Assembly (NCBI RefSeq): GCF_018687715.1
Contig: NC_056755.1
Coordinates: 14,214,001-14,278,000 of the forward strand
Direction of reading: 5' to 3'
Source: Carya illinoinensis
Lineage: Eukaryota; Streptophyta; Magnoliopsida; Fagales; Juglandaceae
Length of the DNA stretch: 64,000 nucleotides
Part shown: positions 39,458 to 53,040 of the stretch, piece by piece
Layout: each line of letters begins with the position of its first letter
How positions within the stretch are numbered: position 1 is the stretch's first letter
Made by a program: the position numbers and the translations under genes
The notes under the pieces: model-generated
Database searches by the model: none
What the model saw: only the letters and a program-made list of their open reading frames with translations
Told to the model about the DNA's origin: nothing

Positions 39458-39670
39458 CTACGCAACTTGATCTTGCCACTCCACGAAGGGTTCTTTTAAT
39501 TGTTGCTTGAAATCCTTGTAATTTTCATGTGTCCAGTCAACTGCATCCTTGAGTTGCATGATTGCTTCAAGAATTTCTTCCATAGACTTATCAACAACAA
39601 ATTTTTTTACCCCTTCTTGAATCTTACCCTGTCTACTATGAAGAATCACATGGCTCTGATGCTAATCGTT
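39458..39670 (-). pseudogene. Possible gypsy gag start with primer-binding site
   Basis: The minus-strand frame MILHSRQGKIQEGVKKF..VDKSMEEILEAIMQLKDAV ends here, and GCATCAGAGCCATG just upstream (about 39650) resembles the primer site and first codon of a gypsy element. There is no further gag or pol. It is a weak call. Confidence 0.3.
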
Positions 39671-40079
39671 ATGAATCTCAATGAAATGCAAGAAGATACT
39701 ATGATATGAAAGAGATAGAAATAGAAATATCGAAGGAATTTAAGAAGGAAACTATAATGGATATCAGCCTAAGAAAATAGTCATGGCTTGGGGTTGTTCG
39801 AGGCACCCCAATTACTCTAGCAAAATCAAGCTAAACAACATTCCATACCCCCACCTTACAAACAACTACCTCCAGTGTACATACTATAAGGCACCCCATA
39901 CTCAACAGCAACCAAAATAAGGCCACGGGAGAGTTTCTACAAACAATAGCTAAGGCTATGGGCCAATGGGATAATTTAGCAACTCAAATAAAAAAAATAA
40001 AATAAAAAGGACAGCAATTTAGCTGGAGGCCCATCAAGTCTGGACCAATTTAGTTGGGTTCATTACACGTTGGTGCTGG
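39671..40079. other. Unassigned spacer between gypsy-like and copia relics
   Basis: It might be an LTR of the gypsy-like fragment. No matching second copy was seen in the window. Confidence 0.3.
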
Positions 40080-43000
40080 TAGCCTGTACATATGATCTAC
40101 TTGCCGATCAAAAATCTAAAATAGCAAGTAGAGTTGGTGAAGTCAAGCAACAGGGAGCTTCTGACATGACAGATGGGTGGTGAAAATCAGTCTTGATGTG
40201 CTTGGTCTGCTCATGGAAAGCATCATTTTGAGCAATCTAGATGGCATTGTGATTGTCACAGTAAAGAGGAGTGGCAAAGATGAAAGGCACACCTAAATCC
40301 TAAAGTAATCATCAAAGCTAAAGGATTTAAGTGATGGTGTCTGCTAGCGCAAGGTACTTTCCCTCAGTGCTAGATTGAGAGATAATAGTCTGTTTCTTAC
40401 TACACTAAGAGATTAATGAGGAGCCGAGAAGAAAGCAGTAACCTATGGTGGAACGGTAATCATTGGGATCACCTGCCAGTCAACATCAGAGTATGCCTGA
40501 AGAACTAGTGGGGATTGAGCAAAGAAGTGCAAACCATGGAAGAGAGCGCCCTTAAGATACCAAAGAATGCATAGGAAAACAGTAGAGTGGGCTGTTTGAG
40601 GGACAGACATGAACTGAATCACCTAATGCACAACATAAAAGGTATTTGGACGAGTGACTATAGGATAAATAAGGCTACCAACCAACTTTCGATAAAGCGT
40701 AAAGTCAGAAGATAATTCCCTTAGATGTGCATAAAGCTCGATGCATGTATCAACAACCTTGTTGTTAGTAAGGCTAACTCAAGACAGGAGATCAAAGGCA
40801 AACTTGGCAAGGGTGAGGTCAACCCATCTATTAAGGAAGTGATCTCCAAGTAAAGAAAATAGTTGAGGTGACCAAGATCTTTCATCTCAAATTTCTAGTT
40901 GAGGAAGTTCTTAACTTCCTGAATGCCATTAAGATCATCATTGTTAATAATTATGTTATCCACATATAGTAGTAGCAAAATGAGACATTTTTCATAACAA
41001 TGAATGAAGAGGGACGAGTCATAGGAGCTAAGTGAGTAGCCCAAGTAAGAAACGGTGGAGGTGAATTTTGAAAATCAGGCATGAGGGGCCTACTTAAGGC
41101 CATATAGAGTGCGCACGACGAAGGTGGCAGACCTTGGCTGGTGGATTAGAGAGACCTTGTGATGGCTACATATATACCCATTCACACAAATTGCCATTGA
41201 AGAATGAACTTTTTACATCCATATGAAAGAGCTTCCATTGATGAGAGGCTACAAAAGCCAAAAGAGTGCAAATAGAGGAGAGACGATCAATTGGGGCAAA
41301 AAGTCTCCTCATAGTCAATGCCACATTCTTGTGTAAAACCTTTCGGAACAAGTTGAGTTTTATACCTCTCAATAGAACCATTTGCATGAGTCTTGATCTT
41401 GCAGATCCACTTACAACAAATCATAGATTTTCCAGGAGGCAAATCAACCAAATCCCATGTATGGTTCTTAGATAATGATTGGAGGGCTCATTTGGAAAAA
41501 GTTCTAAGGTAGATGATTGAGAAATAGATGAACTCAAGGTGGATACCTCAGTAAATAACAAATGTTCTTATAAGACAACATGATGGAAAACGCGTAAGCG
41601 ATGAGTAATAGGATCATAACACCTATAGCCCTTTTGAGTCTCACCGTAGTGAAGAAATCAATTAATGCGAGAATGTGGCTCCCACTTTGTATGTTCATGA
41701 GACTGAAGAAGGACAAATCAAACAGAACCAAAGGAATGAATGTGTTGATAGTCAGAGGGAGATCCAAATAGACACTCATATAGAGATTGATTTAAGATGA
41801 TAGGACTTAGAATGTGGTTAATGGTATGAACCATAGTAAGGGCAACTTCACCACAAAATGGGGCAGAGACCTTAGCAAAGACGACAAAAGTTTGATACGT
41901 ATGAAGGATGTGATGAAGTTTTCATTTGGCTTATTCATTCTACTAAGAGGTGTCTAGACAGGAGGTTTGATGGATAGTGCCATTTGTAAGATACTTTGAA
42001 AAGCGGATTGTTTGTATTCAAGTGCATTGTCAAATTAAAAATTTTGATATATTTAGAAAATAAAGTTTCAATCATTTTTGTAAAATTGCAGTGAATATGA
42101 AATAGTTCAAAATGAGAGTGCATAAGATAAATCCAACTATAACAAGTGAAATCATCAATGAATATAACAAGTAATGAGATCCACCGATACTACTTGTGGG
42201 GGTAGGTCCCCAAACATCAAATTATATCGAATAAAAAATACTATTAGACAATGATTCACTACTATGAAAATGCAAGGCAGCTTGTTTTCCTAACTGAGAA
42301 GAAATACAATCAAAAGTATCTTGGGACACAGAACCTAAGACCTCAAGAAACTAACTATTGTATTCGAGAAGAGAATACATGACCAAGTAGAGAGTGTCAA
42401 TGGGCAAAGGAAAGAAAAACAGATGTGATTATAGAAACACCAACAAGTGAACTGGGAGGAACTGATGTAAGATGCAAATCAATGCTCATTGGAAACATGC
42501 GCTCCACTCTAGGGCCTGTCTCGTGCTTGATTGAGGTTCTCCAAGTTAGCTATCGAGAGAGTGACACTAGATCTAGAAGACTAAGAAACATCTTTAATGG
42601 TTTTAGAGACTTGAGAAGTGTCTGAACTAGAAACAACTGTAATAGGGGGTCCTTTCTTGTTACAATGGTAACAGGTCTCAATGACATGGTCAGGACGTTT
42701 ACCATCATGACAAACAACCTATTGAAATAATGGTTGCTAGGACTGTACTTCTCAAAACGAGATTGTTGAGGTTTGTCAAAGGAGGAAACTAATGAAGTGG
42801 TAGTTAAGAGGCTGAGCTTATTCTAAGTCTGTAATGTTTACAGACAAGTTTCCTTATGGATCAACTCATTGACAACAATATCTAGGGGGAGTCGAAGTGT
42901 GATTAAGCAATAGACCATGGATCGGCTCAAAGTCATACTATAGGGCCATGAGAAGTTGATCGACGAATGACATACATTTTAGCATCAATGGAATCCATCC

Positions 43001-43454
43001 AAAGTGGGTTAGAGATATCAATCTGATTCCAAATGCGATGAAGGAAATCAAAGAATTCATTGATAGATTGGACAAGCTCTTGTCTAAGCTTATACAACTC
43101 GACCATAAGTTGGTACGCTCTAAACCCATAAGGGTTAGCATAACACCTGGCTAACATGGTCCAGGCAGATAAAGCGTCATCAAAGCTACCAAGTAGGTTG
43201 GAGATAGTTGGAATAGAGGTGTTGTGCATCCAAATAAGGATCTAGTGATTATGGCTATCCCATTTAAGAAGGTGTTGCTGAAATTTTTATGCTTGTTCAT
43301 CTCCTATTTGCACTGGCTTTGTCCAATCACCCATGCAATAGAACCAAAGTTCATGGCCTTTAAGAAAACTACGAACAGATTGAGACCAAATCAAATAGTT
43401 TCTACCATCTAATACAACATGAATAGGATGAAGAATCTCATTGTTTTGAGCCAT
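40080..43454 (-). pseudogene. Second Ty1-copia gag-pol relic
   Basis: On the minus strand, gag starts at ATG 43454 (MAQNNEILHPIHVVLDGRNY) and continues with the UBN2-type gag helix region (43229-42933). A CCHC-like stretch near 42690, integrase C-terminal remnants (about 41780-41530), reverse transcriptase (MDVKSSFFNGNL, 41240-41170; YVDN at about 40960 instead of YVDD) and RNase H (YCDN and FHEQTKHIKTDFH, about 40260-40180) follow in order. Nearly every part is in a different frame with stops between. The change at the polymerase active site alone would inactivate it. Confidence 0.8.
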
Positions 43455-44035
43455 TACAAGACCAAATATGTAAAAATACACTGCAAAAGTGAGATTAGCA
43501 CATGAAAATATGCAAAAAACACCTAGATCTAAAAAAGTTAACGTTGTGGTCAAAGTCAATAGCCAATAGTCAATAATGTTGACATGGAAGGCTGCTAAGG
43601 TGGTAGGACAATGTGGCTGCTAACAAGACTTGGCCGACTTGGCAGTTGTTGGTGAAGCCACGGTGAAGCCACGTGGCACTAGGGCTGACGTCAACAAAGA
43701 GGCCTGTGCTTGTGGTGCGTGGCTATGTATCTGCGGGGTGTGTTTAGCTTGTGAGGTGTGTGGGTGGTGTGGCAGAAACTTCGGACAATGTATGGGGGCG
43801 GGTGCAAGATTCCAATTTGACTAATTTTGACGGTGTTGAGTCGGTCTAAATGAGATCTTCCTAAAGATATGTCATGTGATCAGTATATAGCTTTAGGCAT
43901 AATGATTCTGAAATTTTGTAAATGTGTTATGATAGTGAGCAAAACTTAGCCATAGAAGACAAAGGTAGTACAAGAATGCTGAGAAGGACAAAAACTACTA
44001 GAAATTAAAGGATTATAGTAGTGGCTCTAATGCCA
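43455..44035. other. Leader region of the second copia relic and start of the unit 2 flank
   Basis: From about 43930 the sequence matches 15740-15840 (CCATAGAAGRCAAA, TGAGAAGGAC). On the minus strand TGGCATTAGAGCCACTA at about 44019-44035 resembles a copia primer-binding site next to the LTR. Confidence 0.5.
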
Positions 44036-44163
44036 TGTTAGAATTGTATTTCTCAATTCTATATATATTGTGCTATACAATATGACCTATATATATGAGG
44101 TCAAAGGCTATACAAGGGCCTCACTCAAGTAATGTGGGACTAACATAATTCTGTACGCTAACA
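44036..44163 (-). repeat. Short LTR of the second copia relic
   Basis: About 128 bp on the minus strand start TGTTAGCG and end AATACAATTCTAACA, followed directly by TGGCATTAGAGCC. This is absent from the homologous place in unit 0/1 (about 15950). No second LTR was found to the left. The start could instead be six bases further right. Confidence 0.6.
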
Positions 44164-45050
44164 CTAACACATACACTAACATTGAAGACATGGAAGGATG
44201 AATCAACATGAGGCAAGTGATTCCTGGGTGAGGAAGCGTATATTAAAAAGAAAGGGATTTGTCAAACCTTGGTTTTATATGATTGCCAATTTCCAAGTGG
44301 GGGTTAGAAGTCTATGATTCGGCCAAGTGTTGTTTTTATTGACATTGGTGGACACAAAAATTAACAAAGGTCTTATTTCTAAATAACTCATACCATGCTG
44401 TTAATTTAAAAATTATATATTGCATAAGAAGCCAAACCCCGAAAGCATAATGGGTATTGGCCAAACTTTCTTATTTTAAAATTCACATGCCAATCAGGTG
44501 GGGGAAGGAGGTGATCGAGAGCAATGCTTACCAAATATATACTCACGTACGTACCCCATGGACGATCGAATCAACAATTATGGATACCCAGCATCTCCTA
44601 TCCTCTAGGATTTGATCATTTCAAAACAAATTTTGTCACATGATTTCCCTTCTATCCCTCACACAACACCCATTATTTTGATGTGATTCTCTTCGGTTGT
44701 TGCTCACTAACAAAGATAGAAACGCTCGATCTCCTGAAAAAATCTCAGGTTGATTTTACTTTGTTCCCGGTAAGAACTGTGGGATATTATACGTTGTCGA
44801 CGTATAAAATTAATTTAATGTATCACATGATCAATAAGTGTGATTGAGGAACACAAAAGTTATGGTAAATAGTAACATTGTTATAAAATTTTAATATTAT
44901 TTTGTTGGGTCATATACCACAAATATTATAAGATAGAAAACTCACATTCTACAAATAATCAATTCATAAAATTCAGGGTATGTTTACGAAGCCACCACAT
45001 ATATAATATATGACAATTATTCATTTTCTCTTCAACTAGAAAATTTGCTC
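44164..45050. repeat. 3' flank of ACO copy 2 (duplicated)
   Basis: This matches 15957-17015. It includes the probable 3' UTR of the minus-strand gene. About 70 bp at 44490-44600 are not shared with the other copy. Confidence 0.8.
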
Positions 45051-46621
<1,571 letters not shown>

Positions 46622-46698
46622 CTAAAGCAAGCAAGCTGTGTTCTGTTTTTTTTCTCCAAGCAAGCTGTGTTCGATGTTGTGCTGTGAGAGTTTGGTGG

Positions 46699-46706
46699 TA
46701 TTTATA
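46699..46706 (-). promoter_or_regulatory. TATA box of ACO copy 2
   Basis: TATAAATA on the minus strand lies in the same context (GGTGGTATTTATAGGG on plus) as in copy 1. Confidence 0.75.
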
Positions 46707-47337
46707 GGGATTAAATGCAAAAGGAGTCGTGAGGGGCGAGAACAGCAGTGAACTGGAACTCGGGTGCTATCCATATATTTTATAATCATCTTTAATTAAC
46801 GACGTGACTCATTCTAAAGTAAACTCAAGTAGTATTTTACCATTGGAATTAATTGTACGAACTTGCTATGGTCGCTTTGCTTTGTTGAACCATCTCCTAC
46901 GTAACGCGGTTGGACCCCACAAAGTGGCTCCAAGTTTGACCGATCACTAAGCATAGGTCCATAAATACTTTGAAAATAAAAAATATATATACACAAAAAT
47001 AATTATATAAATTGAAGTAATTTGATATGATTATTATAAATTTATTTGGTTGTAAAATAAATTGAATACATTTCATAAAACTATATCAATTTATTATCTT
47101 AACAATAGCACGAACTATTGCATTTCTTGAGGAATTGATAAAATTTTGACCAGTTTGATATGTTGTTCTCGCCTCCATGTTATCATTAAATTTAGGAGTT
47201 AACATAATTATGTACCTATGGTGAAGAAAACATTGCTCTCCGATACATGATTTCTCACAAAAATCTACAGAAGTGAAAGCCATCGTATTCACCTGATCAC
47301 ACATGTATTTGATCACACGTTAACAAATACACATGTT
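46707..47337 (-). promoter_or_regulatory. Upstream region of ACO copy 2
   Basis: This is conserved with 18691-19250 except for small indels. A MITE sits about 755 bp upstream of the ATG in this copy only. Confidence 0.55.
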
Positions 47338-47810
47338 GGAGCACTAGCAATAGCTTATTTATCTTTATTTTTATTCTTAAATTTGAATAAACTTTCTTTA
47401 AAATCATCTGTATTGGTTTATCTATATTTATAATTTTGAATAATTATGAACAGTCATTATTTGTCTTTGAAGATGTCATTTTCCTTCTTCAAACATTATT
47501 TTTATTATTTTTCTTTGTTCAAGTTATGAATTTGTATGAAATTAGATCACACATAGACTATGTGTGGATTTTTCTATATTGCTGAATATATATATATGGT
47601 AGATTGAATTTATTGAACTTGGATTTGGAATTTGAATTGAATTTATTGAATTATCTAAATTTTAGGAAAAAAGAATAATAATAATAATATTTTTTTATTA
47701 TTTGGTCAAAAAATACATAATCTAATATAGGAATTTTTCTTCATCTTCAAAATCAATCTTCAAAAAATGTGATTTTAAAGATAAAGATACATAAACCATT
47801 GTTAGTGCCC
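47338..47810. mobile_element. Tourist-like MITE, 473 bp
   Basis: The left end GGAGCACTAGCAATAG and the right end CATTGTTAGTGCCC are imperfect inverted repeats (GGGCACTARCAATGG type). The empty site in unit 1 reads CACAGGTTAATAATTC. Here TTA follows the right end and TT precedes the left end, which fits the TTA target preference of PIF/Harbinger MITEs. The interior is AT-rich with no coding sequence. Confidence 0.7.
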
Positions 47811-47813
47811 TTA

Positions 47814-47935
47814 ATAATTCATTGTTGCTAGTATTTCAACGGAACATTCATTTTCACTTTTCTTATGGACCATTGATTGAGCTAATTAGCATTATAGCAT
47901 ATATATAAATACAATTAATTCATTGTGGGGATTGG
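47814..47935. repeat. Block A, copy in unit 2, first part
   Basis: TATGGACCATTGATTGA... up to GGGGATTGG. This is continued after the hAT element at 50350. Confidence 0.8.
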
Positions 47936-49810
47936 TAGGCCTGTTCATCAGGTTTCTGATCCGAAAATCCGGGTGGACCCAAATCGGGACCCGGATTGCA
48001 AATCCGGGCCGGAACCCGGACCGGATTAGCCCAGGTCATAAACGGGCCGGAACCCGGATGAATCTGGGTTTTTCAAAACCCAGATTCCGGGTTCCGGATT
48101 GAACCCAGTTTTTTTTTTTTTTAACCCATATAAAAACCTAAATGTATATACAATATTTTCACATGTAGCTCTGATTTTTTTATAAAAATCAAAAAAATAA
48201 ATTTGATTGTGCACTTTAGAGGTTGAAAAACAAAAGAATAAACATGTAGCTATGCATGTTTCATTTGTTTGATGCAAAACATAGCCAAAGATGACCAAAT
48301 ACACAGAAAAAAACATACTCATAAAAACATAGACAAAGCATAATATTTGTGTTCTAAAAATACTAGATGCATCTAAAAAAAATAAAAAAATCCAACATTC
48401 ATCTATGCATGTATCATAATGCAATCCACTACATATTCCATTATTTGCTATATATACATTACAAAATACAAAATTACAATATATAAATTACAACATTACA
48501 ATATATAAATTACAAAATTACAATATATAAATTACAAAATCAGATGTATTTCCATCAATTATTTAATCTCCACACCAAATAGCAACTTCAAGTGATTGGA
48601 CCGAACGAGATCCTGCAAAAAATAAAAACTTGAGTAAATCCATGGATAGACTAAGATATGGTTGGCTGAATATGGTCCAAAGAATTATATTTAACATAAC
48701 ATTTGAATATAAGCACATGAACATGTATAAAAGATCCAATCTCCTAATAGAGAAAATTTAAATGGATTTAAATTATTCATCACTGTAATCAACATCAAGG
48801 ACTCTGGATTTTTCTTCACGTTTCCTAAGATCTATCAAACTCATGACAGCATATACTTTATAAACATATAACAGCATCACGTTGCCTCACTTCAACAATC
48901 AAGCTTGGTGATCACATTACCAAGACTATATTCTTAATTTCTCCTCCACTTGTTTAAACAGTAACAAACGTCCCAAAAAAGCTTGTTCGAGAAACACATC
49001 AGCTTATGATTAAAACACACCTTTAGATGGAAACTTCAGTTAAAACACCCAAGAACAATATTGGGGGTAAAAAGTCTCCTTTTTCTGAAATTTAAACTGA
49101 TGTAGCCAATGCAGATAGGAATTTCTCAGTTCAAATCCATGGTGGCGTCTAGTCATTGCTTCTATTTTGAACAGGGAACTATGAACTTCACGTTTTGGGT
49201 ACTGTTATCCCCAAGCAGCTAATTAATGGCGTATCATTGAAAGATCCACCCACCCATACAGACAAAACCAATTGATAAATACACTTATTTCTAGTACTAA
49301 GTCCTAAAATTTTACTTACGAAATTAACAACTACCTCCTTCCTTTTATATCATACCAAAACAGGACAAATTTTGGATTAGTAAATACTAAATATTGAAAG
49401 GATGCTCCAGGATTAAAGAAAAAGACAATCTTTTAGCAAATCAACAACTATTTCAACAAAGAAAAAATTACTTTGGTATTCACCCAATTCTATCCATCCA
49501 AGAAATCCATCGAAAACTACCTAATGGCATAGAAAGAGCAAGGTATTTGGTATATGAAAAAACCTATTTAAAGTCGCCTAGTCTCCTCAAGAACCAAAAA
49601 ACCTCTCATCCACAGCACACTCCGGACAGCGAGAGAGGCAGACAGATTAAAAATACCCATCTCGTGGAAAAGTCACAGATCTAGAACGCTTAAAGAAAAA
49701 ATAACAAAACAGAGAAAAATAACCCATGTTAAATAAAAAATGGCAGATCTAGGAAAACCATGTTTATAAATGCTCAAAAGGAGAGAGAAAGAGAGACGCT
49801 TACCTGGTTT

Positions 49811-49980
49811 TCAGATCGGGATCCCCAGATCTTCTCAGTCCTCCTCTCCCTTCTCAGATCAAATCGTCTCCCCTCCACATCTTGCAGATTCTCCATGCAA
49901 GAGCTTGCTGATGAGGCAATCTACTACGGGATCGAGTCGCACCTCAGGTCCGCCTCTGACGAAGGAGAAGATTCAAGGGC
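49811..49980 (+). pseudogene. Captured BTB/KCTD-type gene fragment
   Basis: In one open frame this encodes [19 protein letters not shown], then [20 protein letters not shown] and GIESHLR. This is the second half of the potassium-channel-tetramerisation-type BTB domain in plant proteins (DRDP.(V/I)[11 protein letters not shown]......QEL..EA.YYGI). The frame has no stop inside the fragment. It sits wholly within the hAT element and ends before a (GA)n tract, so it is a transduplicated piece rather than a gene. The donor gene is not in the window. Confidence 0.65.
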
Positions 49981-50009
49981 AGCGTTAAAACGAAAGAAGA
50001 AAGCGTTTA

Positions 50010-50052
<43 letters not shown>
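50010..50052. repeat. (GA)n microsatellite inside the hAT element
   Basis: A GA run of about 40 bases follows the captured fragment. Confidence 0.95.
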
Positions 50053-50054
<2 letters not shown>

Positions 50055-50349
50055 CAAAACTAAAGAAGACAGCGGTAGCAGCTAGGGTTTTTACATGAGA
50101 GAGAGAGAATGTGTGAAGTGAACACGGTACGGGTTTAGAGCCGAAGAAGAACAAAATTAAATGAAAACCGGGTGCCGATTTTTAAATCCGGTATCCGGTT
50201 TTTAAACCCGGATCCGGACCGGATAGGTCCGGATTTTGCAATTCGGGTTCCGGCCTAGATTTAATATGGGCCGAAACCCGGAACCAGAATCCGGTAAAAC
50301 AGGATTCCGGGCAGGGCCGGATAAAATCCGGCCCGTATGAACAGTCCTA

Positions 50350-51378
50350 GGGATTGGGAGAAAAATAGGTTGGCCTACCTATATGGCCTACATTGGACAT
50401 GAATGTCTTTGGTGAGGATTGATCATTTTCGTCACTTTGACGAAAAGTCTTAAAAGAATATTAAAGGACTTTTCGATAAGCTACCAAAAGGAATGAATCC
50501 CATAAATCTGATATAGAAGTTACTCAAACTCCGAATTAATTAACTCTTTTAACATATAATATTATATGCATGGTTATCCATGACCCATGACGAGATCTTA
50601 GTGGGAGACGTACAGTTGGATACTTTAGTACTTAGGCATCTCTCCCACATCGATCTCAGTCACTCTTGTATTCTAACAATTTTGTAGATTACAAATTTTA
50701 TATCAATTGGATGTTTGATGACATATTTACATGAATTCGAGAAAACTCAATTTATTGGATAAAATTAGGCTTCTTGGCAAGCCACGGTACTCGGCCCATC
50801 GACCTATCTATCCAAACCCACAAGCTACTAGGTGGACTATCCGCCCGCTAACATTGAGTAGGCTGCTGGATCGAAATTTATAAAATAGAAAAGCATACGG
50901 GGTGGGCATGGGTACCCACCTACCCACCCGCCCCCTACCATGTAAGTAAAAAAGTCCTAAGTTAACCTCATTCTTATTTTCTCTTCCACAGTCTCAGTCT
51001 CTCCTACCGGTCAGACTTCATCTTCTTCTTTCAATCTTCGTCTATTATGGCTTTCTTATTCTTCTCCTTCTCTCATTCTCATTCTCCCCTTCTTTCTTCT
51101 AGCTTTCTTCTTGTAGATCTATGGTTGCATGCCACTCGAGCTAGTCGTGGCCAAGAGACCCATGACCATGGTTGTCGGCCTCTACAACCTACAGCCATGA
51201 CTTGGCCATGGGTCTTTGTGGGACACACAGCCAAGTCGTGACCATGGTTGGTGCTATGGGTCTTTAGAGCCCAATAGCCAAGTCGTGATCATGGGTTTTC
51301 GCAACCTAGGGCCAAGTCGTGACCATGAGTTTTTGGAACTGACAACTAAGCCCATAGTAGCAAGTGTCCACGATTAGG
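50350..51378. repeat. Block A, copy in unit 2, second part
   Basis: This is homologous to 3745-5440 (minus the 662-bp insertion) and 19395-20213. It includes the GACCATG-rich imperfect repeats at 51150-51350. Confidence 0.8.
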
Positions 51379-52202
51379 GTTGTAAATGAACCAATCCGTA
51401 TGATTGATCGCTCGACTAAACTCGAATTGAAATTGATTCTTGAAAAAAAGAAGTTTGATCGTGAAAGCAAAACTTGCTCGATTAGTAAATGATACATACT
51501 TATTTAAACTCGACTCAACTTAATTAAAATTCGTTAAGGCTCGCTCATTCATGTTTGACTCATTAGCTTGAGTCGATTAGAGCTCAACATAAATTATTGA
51601 ATAAATATAATTTATTTCTATATATTAATATTCTTACACACACACACATATGCTTCTATACATATTAAATTTAATAACATAAGCGTAGTTACCTTTATGA
51701 TTAAATATGTAGTATGTAACCCAATTACTTATACCTAGTCATGTATACCTATATATTAAATATAGTTCATAATTATATGTTAGTTAATTTTAAGTGCTTA
51801 AGTGATTAATTATAGTATATATTTTATAATATGTAATAGTTAGTATATAGGACTTGGTAGTTTCATTATACACTAAAATGTATAACCATTTAAAAAATGT
51901 ATTTGTAAACATGTTACAATTTTATTGTTCAATATAAGGTTTATATATTAATTATAGAAATTTCATTAGATTTAATTTTTTTTTATTTGTAAGTTGGTAT
52001 ATATTTTTAATTATTTAATTTATTCAAAAATTATAAATAACAGCACAAACAAAACTCAAATAATAACTCGACTTGATTTGGCTCAGCTCAAGAATTCATG
52101 TCTTTTACCCTTACCAAACAAGAATTCATGACGTCGTAGTGTGTTGCTTAGGGTGGCCCGTCAAATACGCATCTATAAAATGAGTAAAATATATTGTTAT
52201 AC
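51379..52202. mobile_element. hAT-like AT-rich insertion shared with unit 1, and start of block B
   Basis: TAGGGTTGTAAATGAACC opens the same insertion as at 20219. It is longer here and reaches about 52110 (TTGGCTCAGCTCAAG). The last 90 bp match the 7840-7900 part of block B. No target duplication was found. Confidence 0.4.
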
Positions 52203-53040
52203 CAGGGTCGGCTGACTCGGCTCAATAGTTTGGAGTTAACGCTAAGATTTTGATAGAGGCTATTTTTTCTATATATATGAAGTGAAATTAAATAAAATTA
52301 TTTTAATTCTAATTTTTATATTTCATTTTTATTTAAAAATAAATCCAATTTTTTTGCAAAATAAAATTATTAATTAAGATTTTATAGTACATTTTTAACT
52401 AATAATTGACTAATCTTTATTAATGAATTTTTGATTAAGAGAGGATTTTATCGAATCTAGTTTCATAAGACGTGCTTTAAACTTTTAGCACCCATTTGAA
52501 AACAAAAATATTCTCAAGTATTTTTAGATATTCTCAAATTTAACTTTTTTCTCATTTTTTAAAATTTAATAAAATATCTTAATTCAAACTATTTCACTAT
52601 TATTTACAGATATTATAAGATATTTTTAATATTTAAGCTAGCCCAAGAAGCAATCATAATCATTATTGTCAATAAAATTCTATAAATATTAACCTACACA
52701 TTTGGAAAAAAGTGGACTCTTACCTCATCAAAGGATCATATAAAAAAAAATGTTATGAATACTCGAAAATTCGATTTTGCTATTTATAATTTTTTGATTA
52801 TATATTAAATTAATAATGAAATAAAAGTATATTTTTAGGAGAGTACTTGAAATAATCATTATGTAGGGTATTTTTAAAATAATAATGAAATAATATCTAT
52901 TTGAAACTTTTCATGTTATTTTATTGAGTTAATTAATTATTTTAATTGAGTATTTTTTTTTTTAATTCTAGTTTAGACTTTTATTTTTTACGCTGGACCT
53001 TAAGCAATTGCCTAAATCATCCAATGGAAGAATCGGCTTG
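52203..53040. mobile_element. hAT-type MITE, 838 bp
   Basis: The left end CAGGGTCGGCT and the right end AATCGGCTTG resemble the CAGGGCCGGCTC family of plant hAT MITEs. That family also carries the TTAAGCAATTGCCTAAAT motif seen at 53000-53018. TGTTATAC before and TGTTATTA after are a plausible decayed 8-bp duplication. Unit 0 lacks it at about 7900. Confidence 0.55.

Larger units (their letters stand above)
47936..50349 (+). mobile_element. Non-autonomous hAT transposon carrying a host gene fragment
   Basis: GGGATTGG at 47928-47935 and 50350-50357 is an exact 8-bp target duplication. The termini are TAGGCCTGTTCAT and its partner ATGAACAGTCCTA, a hAT-type inverted repeat. Subterminal regions on both sides are dense in CCGGAYCCGG words. 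No transposase is present. The interior contains a segment from a BTB/KCTD-type gene (49811-49980), a GA run, and a roughly 24-bp triplicated ATTACAATATATAA motif at 48470-48541. Unit 0 and unit 1 show the empty site. Confidence 0.9.
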
